NCBI GenBank assembly: GCA_021161765.1
Contig: JAGGZZ010000143.1
Coordinates: 1 to 11,661 of the forward strand
Origin: Candidatus Methanophagales archaeon
Lineage (GTDB): Archaea; Halobacteriota; Syntropharchaeia; Alkanophagales; Methanospirareceae
Reading direction: 5' to 3'
DNA: 11,661 bases
Part shown: positions 4,975-11,661 of the stretch, piece by piece
Position numbering within the stretch: position 1 is the first letter of the stretch
Layout of the letters: the number at the start of each line of letters is the position of its first letter
The notes under the pieces: model-generated
Told to the model about the DNA's origin: nothing
Seen by the model: only the letters and a program-made list of their open reading frames with translations
Database searches by the model: none
Made by a program: the position numbers and the translations under genes

Positions 4975-6874
4975 ATTTATTTGGCACTTTTTTGGCTGCT
5001 TTAACCTCCACAGCTTCACCACCGAGTTTGAACTTTGCTACGACATCCTTGAGTTCTGCGACTATGTCTGCCAGCTCCTGACCTGAAGTTGTGAGCTGTT
5101 CCATAGCAGAGGTTAGTTGCTGAGCAGATGCGGCAGATTCCTCAGCACCTGACGCGGTTTCCTCTGCAATCGCGGATACATCCTCCACCATCTTTACAAT
5201 AGATTCAATACCTGTTTTCTGCTGGGCTGCTGCTTCTGCAATCGCCTGGGCTGCATTTAATGTCTGCTGCATGGTAAACGAGATTTTATCACAAGTCCGT
5301 GGGCTTTTAGCTGTTGCTTCCATGCCTGCTGTTACAATTTCTGCCATTGTTTTCGCCGCCTCTGAAGCAGATGCTACTTCTTTCTGTACAGATTTTATAA
5401 GTTCTGCAATCTCGTCTGCGGATTTTCTGCTGCTCTCGGCAAGCCTGCGCACTTCTCCTGCAACCACAGCGAACCCCTTGCCTGCATCACCAGCTTTCGC
5501 AGCCTCTATTGCGGCATTTGACGCAAGCAGGTTTGTCTCGGATGCGATGCCTGTGATAACACTCAGTATCTTAGTAATTTCCTCAGCCCTCTGCGTCAAT
5601 ACCTCAACGGTTGCTGATGTTTTCTCTGTTACCTCAGAGATTCTTTGCATGCTTTCGGCAACTTCAGTCGCTGTTTCACGACATGTCTGAGCACTCTCAT
5701 TCGCAGCAGATGCTGCCTTGTTCACCTCATCTGCCCTGCCAGATACATCAGTAGCCGCCTTTGAAATCTGCTCAACCGACCGGGATGCCACTTCTGTCCT
5801 CCGTGCCTGTTCCTGCGCACCCTTTGCTATCTGCTGCACTGCTGCTGCTACCTGTATTGTAGATGTGCTCATCTCGGTACCCGAGGCGGCAATATCCTGT
5901 GCGGCTAAAGCGACCCTATCGGCGGAATCCCTCGCCTGGATAACAAGAGCGTTGAGGCTGTCAACCATGCTGTTGATGGTATCCTTTAGCTCACGCAGCT
6001 CCCCTTTTGCATCCACCGTGATCTTTTGCGTGAGGTCACCATTGGCTAATGCGGTGGCTACCTTGGCAATGTCTCTAACCTGGTCTCTCAGGTTTGCAGT
6101 CAGCATGTTCACATTATCAGTTAGCCCCTTCCAGGCCCCCGCAACACCCGGCACGTCCCCTTGCACGCCAAGATTACCTTCTTCTACCACCTCCCTTGCT
6201 ACTCTTGTTACTTCACTGCTAATTAGATTGAGCCTGTCAACCATGCTGTTGATGGTATCCTTTAGTTCCCGCAGCTCCCCTTTCGCAGCCACCGTGATCT
6301 TTTGTGTGAGGTCACCATTGGCTAATGCGGTGGCTACCTTGGCAATATCTCTAACCTGGTCTCTCAGGTTTGCAGACAGCATGTTCACATTTTCAGTCAG
6401 CTCCTTCCAAACCCCCACAGCTCCCGGCACTTCACCCTGCGCACCAAGATTTCCTTCTACTCCTACTTCCCTTGCTACCCTTGCTACTTCACTGCCAATT
6501 AGATTGAGGCTATTAACCATCTTCGCAATCCGCTCACTTAACATAGCAGTCACCAGGCCAATAACCACAAACATAGAAGATCGAGCTAAATCATTAATAA
6601 ACATAGAGGATCGAATCAAATCATTAATACTCTCTGCTTCCATTCCAATAAGGTGGTGACTGAAAATGAGCAATAATGCTAAAAATACCGCCACAGCTAA
6701 ACCTTTTCTTCTCCACCACAGCGCTGCTAAGATAACTGGAACGTAAAAGAAATGGGTAAAAACGGTGCCACGTTCAAGTACAAAATGGAAATAATAAGTG
6801 AGAAAGCAGCAAATACCTAAAAGGGCAGCCATTACGATAATTTTGTATTTTCCTTTTTGTTCTTGTTGAACCAT
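4973..6874 (-). CDS. Membrane-anchored methyl-accepting chemotaxis protein with tandem HAMP repeats
   Basis: This 633-residue receptor starts at the ATG at 6874; an in-frame GTG at 6886 lies inside the ribosome site GGGGAGTGA and is less likely. Residue numbers here count from that GTG. Hydrophobic segments at about 15-33, 43-58, 63-80 and 104-118 suggest a small multi-pass anchor with no sizeable external sensor domain. Two 92-residue units follow (127-218 and 219-310), each running from LNLI-SEV-RVAREV to ELKDTINSMVD, closely resembling the poly-HAMP units of group III hybrid histidine kinases. The remainder is a cytoplasmic signalling coiled coil with the conserved tip ETNLLASNAAIEAAKAG (450-466) that binds CheA and CheW. 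No C-terminal CheR-binding pentapeptide is seen. Oddities are a 10-residue tandem duplication (about 87-106) and SPRTC with a proline (528-532) in the returning helix. It is the first gene of the che cluster and diverges from the mannosidase gene. Confidence 0.93.
   Translation of the reverse strand: MVQQEQKGKYKIIVMAALLGICCFLTYYFHFVLERGTVFTHFFYVPVILAALWWRRKGLAVAVFLALLLIFSHHLIGMEAESINDLIRSSMFINDLARSSMFVVIGLVTAMLSERIAKMVNSLNLIGSEVARVAREVGVEGNLGAQGEVPGAVGVWKELTENVNMLSANLRDQVRDIAKVATALANGDLTQKITVAAKGELRELKDTINSMVDRLNLISSEVTRVAREVVEEGNLGVQGDVPGVAGAWKGLTDNVNMLTANLRDQVRDIAKVATALANGDLTQKITVDAKGELRELKDTINSMVDSLNALVIQARDSADRVALAAQDIAASGTEMSTSTIQVAAAVQQIAKGAQEQARRTEVASRSVEQISKAATDVSGRADEVNKAASAANESAQTCRETATEVAESMQRISEVTEKTSATVEVLTQRAEEITKILSVITGIASETNLLASNAAIEAAKAGDAGKGFAVVAGEVRRLAESSRKSADEIAELIKSVQKEVASASEAAKTMAEIVTAGMEATAKSPRTCDKISFTMQQTLNAAQAIAEAAAQQKTGIESIVKMVEDVSAIAEETASGAEESAASAQQLTSAMEQLTTSGQELADIVAELKDVVAKFKLGGEAVEVKAAKKVPNK
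5957..6508 (-). repeat. 276-bp direct repeat encoding two HAMP units
   Basis: Two adjacent 276-base copies (6508-6233 and 6232-5957) encode the two 92-residue HAMP units. Similarity is high at the DNA level as well as the protein level: positions 6030-6070 and 6306-6346 are identical over 41 bases. The preserved nucleotide identity suggests recent duplication or continuing gene conversion. Confidence 0.85.
6569..6628 (-). repeat. 30-bp tandem duplication in the receptor gene
   Basis: Two adjacent 30-base units, 6569-6598 and 6599-6628, match at 26 of 30 positions. They encode INDLIRSSMF and INDLARSSMF. The duplication is in frame and falls between the third and fourth predicted membrane segments, lengthening a loop or helix extension. 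Confidence 0.85.
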
Positions 6875-6900
6875 TATTCCACTCACTCCCCTTTTCGATG

Positions 6901-6961
6901 ATATTTATTATATATAGCAAACGCATTTAAATAGTTTCTGCTTTTGTTATTAGTTTATAAA
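6901..6961. promoter_or_regulatory. Divergent promoter region between the receptor and mannosidase genes
   Basis: This A/T-rich stretch holds three TATA-like sites. TTTATAAA at 6954-6961 is about 28 bases before the mannosidase ATG at 6986, which has no Shine-Dalgarno sequence, so a leaderless transcript is likely. The palindrome ATTTAAAT at 6926-6933 could serve either direction; on the minus strand it predicts a start near 6904, leaving a leader that contains the receptor's ribosome site. TATATATAATAAATAT at 6902-6917 is a third candidate for the receptor gene. Confidence 0.45.
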
Positions 6962-6985
6962 AACACTTTCTTTCTACGAGAAAAA

Positions 6986-9676
6986 ATGACAACCCGTGAA
7001 AAGAAAGAAGAGGAAGCGAAAGCGGAAGTGAAGGACACAATTTATCTCGTTCCACACACGCATTATGATGCCATCTGGGTATTCACGAAGGAGGATTATT
7101 ATTACATCAACATGGTGGCTATTCTGAAGGAGGTGGCTGAGCTTGTTGAAAAGACTGATTACAAGTTCCTGATAGAGCAGACGTTTCTACTGGAGGAGCT
7201 GGAGAACAGGTATCCGGAAGTATACAGAAAGATTGCGACGAGCATACGGAGAGGTAAGATAGAGATTGCAGACGGGGAATATCTGATGGCAGATACAATG
7301 CTCCCGGAGGGAGAAACACTGATACGGGAAATCCAGTTTGGTAAGAGATACGCAAAGGAGAAGTTCGGGGTTGACGTCCCGGTAATGTGGCTGGCAGACA
7401 GCTTTGGGTTGAATGCCCAGCTACCGCAGATATACAAAAAATCTGGATACCGCTATGTCGCTTTCAGAAGGGGGGCAACGAAGCGAAAGCCTTCGGAATT
7501 CCTATGGGCAGCCCTGGATGGAACGCGGATTTTAGCTCACTGGATGCCTTTAGGGTACCGCGCAGGATTAGACCTGACAAAGCTGGATGAGAGCTATGAG
7601 AAACTTAAGGGCCTGGCGACAACCTCTCATATCTTGATGCCTTCCGGGAGTGGAGTAACGATACCCCAGCCAGAGACATTAGAAGCGGTGCGTACGTGGA
7701 ATGACGAGCGAGGGAAAGTAGCAGAGATGAAGATAGCAACGCCGCATGAATTCTTTGAGGCGCTGGAGAAGGAAATAGAAGACCGGAATATTAAGATGGA
7801 CGTGCGAAAGGGCGAGATGTATTCGGGTAAGTACTCAGAAGTATTTCCAAATTGCTGCTCGAGCAGGATGTGGATAAAGCAAGAGCTTTGCATGTATGAG
7901 GCATGGCTGGTGTGTTGCGAGCGATGGAGCGCGGTAAACTATCTCTTGAATGACCTCTACCCCACTGAGGGCATAAGAAATGCATGGCGAAAAATTCTGT
8001 ATGTCGCATTTCATGATGTGACCCCGGGAACCGGTATGGACGAAGGTTACAAGGAGGTGAGGCACTTCCATGACTTTTTTAATACTGAAATGGCCGCCCG
8101 CTGCCTTTGCACGTGTAATCAAGTAATAGATTCGGAAGCAGAAGAGGCAAAGGTTGAACCTCAAAGCTCTATGAAGGTATCAGCAGCGATGCCGGGCTAC
8201 GACTATGCCTACGGGGACATAATCGTATTTAATTCGTTGTCGTGGGAAGTGAAGAACTGGGTAGAGATGGACTTGCATTTTGACAAGGGCAAACTGGTAG
8301 CGATTAACGGATTAAAAAGTGGAGATGAAGAAATAGAAATAGAAGTCATAAAATTCACGCGGTATGACGATGATTCGTTGCGATTTGCACGCATAGGGTT
8401 CGTTCCTACGGTTCCAGCAATGGGGTACAAGGTGTATAAAATCCTTGAGCGTGAGCCGAGACGGTATGCTTATGAGCCTAATTTTATCATGATTCGAGGC
8501 AACACCATAGAAAACTACTTCTTTGGAGTTACGGTGGACCCAGCCACCGGATTGATTGATGTGTCCATGGGGAAGAGAGGAGCGGAGCAAGAGAAGATTT
8601 GCACGGCGAATGAGCTTGTGCTGGAGGAAGAAACCGGTGACCTCTACTATCACCGGCAAACGCTGGATATCCCGTTGAAGACAGAAAAGGGTGAGGGCGT
8701 GAAATACGGCTCATTCAGGTTAGAGAACTTCTTTATAGATAAAAGTCCCCTGAGACGCGTTATCAATGTCGAAACAAATTATTTTTCCCTTCGATGGCCA
8801 TACCGGCTGACGGAGAAACTGGAGCCACTTATATGGCGGCATAAATTCCTCGAATGTTCAAAGAAAATGGTCGTTTATAAAGACATTCCGAGAATAGATT
8901 TCATTACGACCGTGATGGACAAGCATCCGAGGGCACGGCTCAGGGTCAGGTTCTCGACGGACATGAAATCCCTGACTTATACCTGTGGGACTCAATTTGG
9001 CGCTGTTTCTCGACCCACCGACCAGTGGCACTATAAGCCAAAAGAGGAGTGGGTGGAGGAACCCTGCGGTGTATTCCCCTCGCTGAAATGGCTTGACTAT
9101 TCCGATGGAACGAAGGGCTTGACCGTGATTAATCAAGGAATACCCGAGAATGAGGTAAGAGATGGGGACGTCTACTTAACGCTGCTCAGAAGCGTTTTAA
9201 TGCTGTCCTCCGATGGTAGAACGGGTCCCGCAATTCCCGTTCCGGATGCGCAGGAGTTGAGAAGATACACATTCAAATATTCCCTTTACCCGCATAAAGG
9301 CGATTGGCGAGAAGCTTCGTCTTACAAGCACGCCCTTGAGTTCAACTATCTGCTTGATGCAATACAGTTGCGAGATGATAGGAAGTACCCGCTGAGGAAA
9401 TCATTTTTGAAAATAGAGCCGGAGAACGTCATTTTATCTGCGTTGAAAAAGGCAGAGGAGGGGAATGGAGTGATTATACGATTTTACGAAACGAATGGAG
9501 AAGAAACGGATGCAGAAATAACGCTGTTCGGAGCGCCAAAATCGGTCAGGACAGTGAACATGTTAGAAAAAGAGGTAGAGGATGAGGAAGTAAAAAAAGA
9601 CTTGAAAATAGAGGGTGAACGGATAGAACTGATGGTGAAACCTTTTGAGATAGTTACTTTGAAGGTGGGATTTTAA
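6986..9676 (+). CDS. Glycoside hydrolase family 38 alpha-mannosidase
   Basis: This 896-residue enzyme is predicted to release alpha-linked mannose (or a related sugar) from glycans by a retaining, zinc-dependent mechanism. Family hallmarks are all present: HTHYD (His26 and Asp28, metal ligands), WLADSFG (Asp138, metal ligand and nucleophile), and FHDVTPGTG (His343, metal ligand, with Asp344). The catalytic domain spans about residues 18-360, followed by the helical region and the long beta-rich C-terminal part typical of the family. There is no signal peptide; the first 17 residues are highly charged (MTTREKKEEEAKAEVKD), so it should be cytoplasmic. An in-frame TTG at 6944 would add 14 residues (LLVYKNTFFLREK) but overlaps the likely promoter, so the ATG is preferred. 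It stands alone, divergent from the che cluster. The substrate is unknown: it could trim N-glycan or other mannosyl intermediates, or recycle mannosyl compounds. Confidence 0.93.
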   Translation: MTTREKKEEEAKAEVKDTIYLVPHTHYDAIWVFTKEDYYYINMVAILKEVAELVEKTDYKFLIEQTFLLEELENRYPEVYRKIATSIRRGKIEIADGEYLMADTMLPEGETLIREIQFGKRYAKEKFGVDVPVMWLADSFGLNAQLPQIYKKSGYRYVAFRRGATKRKPSEFLWAALDGTRILAHWMPLGYRAGLDLTKLDESYEKLKGLATTSHILMPSGSGVTIPQPETLEAVRTWNDERGKVAEMKIATPHEFFEALEKEIEDRNIKMDVRKGEMYSGKYSEVFPNCCSSRMWIKQELCMYEAWLVCCERWSAVNYLLNDLYPTEGIRNAWRKILYVAFHDVTPGTGMDEGYKEVRHFHDFFNTEMAARCLCTCNQVIDSEAEEAKVEPQSSMKVSAAMPGYDYAYGDIIVFNSLSWEVKNWVEMDLHFDKGKLVAINGLKSGDEEIEIEVIKFTRYDDDSLRFARIGFVPTVPAMGYKVYKILEREPRRYAYEPNFIMIRGNTIENYFFGVTVDPATGLIDVSMGKRGAEQEKICTANELVLEEETGDLYYHRQTLDIPLKTEKGEGVKYGSFRLENFFIDKSPLRRVINVETNYFSLRWPYRLTEKLEPLIWRHKFLECSKKMVVYKDIPRIDFITTVMDKHPRARLRVRFSTDMKSLTYTCGTQFGAVSRPTDQWHYKPKEEWVEEPCGVFPSLKWLDYSDGTKGLTVINQGIPENEVRDGDVYLTLLRSVLMLSSDGRTGPAIPVPDAQELRRYTFKYSLYPHKGDWREASSYKHALEFNYLLDAIQLRDDRKYPLRKSFLKIEPENVILSALKKAEEGNGVIIRFYETNGEETDAEITLFGAPKSVRTVNMLEKEVEDEEVKKDLKIEGERIELMVKPFEIVTLKVGF

Positions 9677-9679
9677 AAA

Positions 9680-9710
9680 GTGGTGTAACCACCAGATTAC
9701 ACAGATTTTC
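9680..9710 (+). repeat. Hairpin and CAGATT direct repeat after the mannosidase gene
   Basis: The small hairpin GTGGT/ACCAC (9680-9692, 3-base loop) runs into CAGATT repeated 9 bases apart (9693 and 9702). The same ACCAC-AGATT pattern follows the EF-2 stop codon on the other strand (10464-10495), so this looks like a dispersed repeat located at gene ends. Confidence 0.5.
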
Positions 9711-9739
9711 ACGAGAAACCCTTTCTTAGAAAGAAAAGA

Positions 9740-9784
9740 TTTATTTTTTCTTTTAGCACAGGTTTTCTTTTTTAAAAAAGAAAA
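9740..9784. terminator. T-tracts and 22-bp palindrome between convergent genes (repeat copy C)
   Basis: TTTATTTTTTCTTTT at 9740-9754 is a T-rich tract of the kind that ends archaeal transcripts, suited to the mannosidase message. It is followed by a perfect palindrome, TTTTCTTTTTT (9763-9773) / AAAAAAGAAAA (9774-9784), which supplies a T-tract on the minus strand for the toxin-antitoxin message. The palindrome with its CACAGG flank resembles repeat copies A and B, so the element may serve as a bidirectional terminator. Confidence 0.5.
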
Positions 9785-9792
9785 AGTGTTTT

Positions 9793-10131
9793 TTATAATG
9801 CCATATCCAATCCTTTTAGGGCTTCTTTGATCTCTTTAATTGAGATTTTTTCCTTTTTTGCTTTGACATAAATCGTTAGTAAATATACAATATGATTAGA
9901 TAGATAGTAAATAACCCTAAAGCCACCTCTTTTACCTTTCTTCGTGTTAGAGCTACTCATTCTGATTTTATAGATCGTATTACCAAATCCCGGGATTGCA
10001 TCACCCTTCACAGGATTATTTTCCAATATTTCTATGAGTGAGTTGTAGTCCTCGCCTATTCTCCTATATTTCTTACTCAATTTCTTAAGCCTTCGCTTGA
10101 AATATTCCACTGCCATAACCTCATAGCTCAT
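9793..10131 (-). CDS. RelE/ParE-superfamily toxin
   Basis: This 112-residue basic protein is likely the toxin of a type II toxin-antitoxin pair, probably an mRNA-cleaving RelE/HigB-like fold. The start MSYEVMAVEYFKRRLKKLSKKY and the middle-to-end run KRGGFRVIYYL (67-77) followed by YLLTIYVKAKKEKIS match the pattern of this superfamily, in which Arg68, Arg72 and the nearby tyrosines are candidate RNA-contacting residues. Its start codon lies inside the antitoxin gene, overlapping it by 11 bases, a common arrangement in such pairs. A ParE-like gyrase target cannot be excluded from sequence alone. Confidence 0.8.
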   Translation of the reverse strand: MSYEVMAVEYFKRRLKKLSKKYRRIGEDYNSLIEILENNPVKGDAIPGFGNTIYKIRMSSSNTKKGKRGGFRVIYYLSNHIVYLLTIYVKAKKEKISIKEIKEALKGLDMAL

Positions 10132-10342
10132 TTAGTATCTCTCTCGCTGGATGTATCTTCCCTTTCTTTAAATCTTTAAACGCCTCTATTATATCCTTGG
10201 TCACGTCCTCTGTATCATACGGCTCTATTCCCTCGTATTCTTTAAGCAGTTCTATAAGTCCCTCGAACTTTTTAATATCAAGTATGACTGCTGACTTTTT
10301 ACCTTCCCTATCAACAATGTAGCGTTCACTAAGTTCTAACAT
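10121..10342 (-). CDS. Antitoxin partner of the RelE-like toxin
   Basis: This 73-residue acidic protein lies upstream of the toxin and overlaps it by 11 bases. The start MLELSERYIVDREGKKSAVILDIKKFEGLIELLKE resembles Phd/YefM-like antitoxins, with a short DNA-binding N-terminal part followed by a helical, probably flexible tail (residues 40-73) that would wrap the toxin. The start is supported by GGGGAGGAA about 8 bases upstream. A TATA-like CTTTATACAC lies at 10391-10400 on the minus strand. Antitoxins of this type usually repress their own promoter; no clear operator palindrome is seen. Confidence 0.75.
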   Translation of the reverse strand: MLELSERYIVDREGKKSAVILDIKKFEGLIELLKEYEGIEPYDTEDVTKDIIEAFKDLKKGKIHPAREILNEL

Positions 10343-10390
10343 TTATCTATTTCCTCCCCACCCCCTTCTTGTTTTATCCATTTTTTCATT

Positions 10391-10400
10391 GTGTATAAAG
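10391..10400 (-). promoter_or_regulatory. Candidate TATA box for the toxin-antitoxin pair
   Basis: The minus strand reads CTTTATACAC, predicting transcription start near 10370 and a leader of about 28 bases that contains the ribosome site GGGGAGGAA. This is inferred from position only. Confidence 0.3.
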
Positions 10401-10413
10401 TACAACTTCCTCC

Positions 10414-10495
10414 TATTTAAGACACAGATTTATTTTAGTTTAACCGTGTTTGTTGATTCTTTTCATCTGTGTTAATCTGTGCAATCTGTGGTTAA
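10414..10495. repeat. ATCTGTG/CACAGAT repeat region between EF-2 and the antitoxin
   Basis: At 10464-10495 the + strand holds three ATCTGTG words (10465, 10475, 10484) spaced 9-10 bases apart; read on the minus strand they directly follow the EF-2 stop. In opposite orientation, 10414-10431 is an exact 18-base reverse complement of 60-77 near the window start. The 177-base spacer holds no gene that I recognise. Confidence 0.6.
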
Positions 10496-10519
10496 TAATT
10501 TTTCACCACCACCTCAATA

Positions 10520-11661
10520 TCACCCCACAAAAGTACTCGCCCTCGGCATCTCCTGCTTCATTCCTTTCCTTTCCCTTACTTCCATTACCTTCATGCCGAA
10601 CAGATTTTGCGGTATGGGTTTGAAACCCGCGAATTCCGTGCTCCACAACGCTCTACCTTCGGTTGCAGACCTGATGTCGCCAGCAAAGCCAAGCATTTCT
10701 GCCACGGGCGCTTCGCACTGCAATGAAACCATATCGCCCTCGGTTTTCATGTCCACTATCTGCCCTCTTCTGCCCTGTATCTCGCGTGTCACGTTGCCAA
10801 GCAAATTCTGTGGTATGCTTATAAAGACCCCTTGCACCGGTTCAAGGAAGGTAGCCTGCGCAAGCAGAATAGCACCGAATATAGCGCTTCGTACCGCAGG
10901 GATGACCTGTGCAGGTCCCCGGTGTATCGAATCCTCATGCAGCTTCACGTCCATCAGTTTTACTTTTATGCCCCTGCACTTCTCCTTTGCCAGCGGTCCC
11001 TTAAGCATCACTTCCTCAAAACCTTCCCGGATTAACTCCATCGTCTCTCGCAGATACTGAACCCCTTTTGTCATGTCCACCAGCACGTTCCCTTCAATGA
11101 TGTTAACGACTTTCTTTGCTTCCGCTTTGTCCATTCCCGCCTCTACCAGCTTATCGCGCATCAAAACCTTGTTTTTACCCACGGTTATCCCTTCGCTCTG
11201 TATCTTGTCCACTACTTCCGCACCCAGCGGTTCGACTTCAAAATAAAACTTGTTGTGCCTGTTTGGCGATTTACCTTCCACGGGACCCGCATGCCCTTCT
11301 ACCGTCTCACGATAGACGACAAGGGGCGGCGAAGCGATGATAGGAATGCCCTCATCATGTTCTATCCGATGCGTGATTATTTCAAGATGCAATTCGCCCA
11401 TTCCCGAGACCAGATGTTCTCCCGTTTCCTCGTTTATCTCCACGCGAATCATCGGGTCCTCTTTCGCCAGCTTCCTGATTACCTCTATCAATCGAGGCAA
11501 ATCTTTCGTGCTCTTCGCTTCCACCGCGACCGTAACAACAGGCTCACTGTAATGCTTCATACTTTCGAATGGAACTATCTCCGTGGTCGAAAGCGTAGAA
11601 CCCACTGCCGCATCTTTCAGACCTACGAGCGCAACTATGTTACCCGCAGGCACCTTGTCCA
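10520..11661 (-). CDS. Translation elongation factor 2, C-terminal part (partial)
   Basis: This GTPase moves tRNA and mRNA through the ribosome during translocation. About 380 C-terminal residues are present; the frame continues beyond the window edge (DKVPAGN), so the internal GTG at 11653 is not the start and the GTP-binding domain lies outside. Visible parts are the end of domain II (VPAGNIVALVGL), domain III (with SGMGELHLEI), domain IV and domain V. The domain IV loop EDSIHRGPAQVIPA contains the histidine (codon 10924-10922) that archaea and eukaryotes convert to diphthamide, which distinguishes it from bacterial EF-G. The C-terminus ends MPRASTFVG. Just past its stop on the minus strand is a CACAGATT repeat. 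Confidence 0.97.
   Translation of the reverse strand, partial: DKVPAGNIVALVGLKDAAVGSTLSTTEIVPFESMKHYSEPVVTVAVEAKSTKDLPRLIEVIRKLAKEDPMIRVEINEETGEHLVSGMGELHLEIITHRIEHDEGIPIIASPPLVVYRETVEGHAGPVEGKSPNRHNKFYFEVEPLGAEVVDKIQSEGITVGKNKVLMRDKLVEAGMDKAEAKKVVNIIEGNVLVDMTKGVQYLRETMELIREGFEEVMLKGPLAKEKCRGIKVKLMDVKLHEDSIHRGPAQVIPAVRSAIFGAILLAQATFLEPVQGVFISIPQNLLGNVTREIQGRRGQIVDMKTEGDMVSLQCEAPVAEMLGFAGDIRSATEGRALWSTEFAGFKPIPQNLFGMKVMEVRERKGMKQEMPRASTFVG

Noticed and set aside
5718..6659. A 313-codon open frame on the + strand opposite the receptor gene
   Set aside because: It is antisense to a well-supported receptor, has low-complexity Ser/Ala/Thr composition, and includes a duplicated stretch that only mirrors the HAMP repeats.
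6944..6985. TTG start extending the mannosidase by 14 residues
   Set aside because: There is no ribosome site, it overlaps the best TATA box (6954-6961), and the added residues are not part of the family.
10336..10389. A 17-codon minus-strand frame (MKKWIKQEGGG...) just upstream of the antitoxin
   Set aside because: It is very short, has no close ribosome site, and overlaps the antitoxin's own ribosome site and start; probably leader sequence.

Overview
The window looks like archaeal chromosomal DNA. The strongest sign is the C-terminal half of an archaeal-type elongation factor 2 at the right edge, which carries the diphthamide-histidine motif IHRGPAQ. Supporting signs are TATA-like boxes about 26 bases upstream of starts that lack a Shine-Dalgarno sequence, and a CheC-family phosphatase in the chemotaxis cluster. 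An anaerobic euryarchaeon of the methanogen/ANME type would fit the gene mix and the many short intergenic repeats. That placement is an impression, not something shown here.

Layout, left to right. A PflA-like radical SAM enzyme with extra cysteine groups (+, 101-1120) converges on a chemotaxis cluster that occupies the minus strand from 6874 down to 1141. In transcription order the cluster is a membrane-anchored methyl-accepting protein with tandem HAMP units, cheW, cheY, a CheC-family phosphatase, a broken cheB remnant, and cheA. The cluster looks reduced. CheA has no room for a P2 domain. CheB survives only as the first 41 codons of its receiver plus an out-of-frame linker, with the methylesterase domain gone. 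No cheR or cheD is seen here. Divergent from the receptor is a cytoplasmic family 38 alpha-mannosidase (+, 6986-9676). It is followed on the minus strand by a RelE-like toxin with an overlapping antitoxin (9793-10342) and the partial EF-2 gene (10520 to the window end).

How the genes work together: the receptor and CheW would control CheA autophosphorylation at His47, CheA would phosphorylate CheY at Asp63, and the CheC-like protein would remove the phosphate. With CheB broken, methylation-based adaptation would need a CheB encoded elsewhere or may be absent. The radical SAM enzyme, mannosidase, toxin-antitoxin pair and EF-2 have no evident link to this pathway.

The most unusual part is the spacer DNA. 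Almost every spacer carries short repeats. Three separate che genes (cheW, cheY, cheA) end in 7-base tandem arrays whose units overlap or abut the stop codon. Three spacers carry related TTTCTTT/AAAGAAA palindromes. A 186-bp element with 17-bp terminal inverted repeats lies between the receptor gene and cheW, just after a near-perfect Shine-Dalgarno sequence that no longer leads to a recognisable gene. ACAGATT-type repeats lie just past the ends of the mannosidase and EF-2 genes and near the window start.
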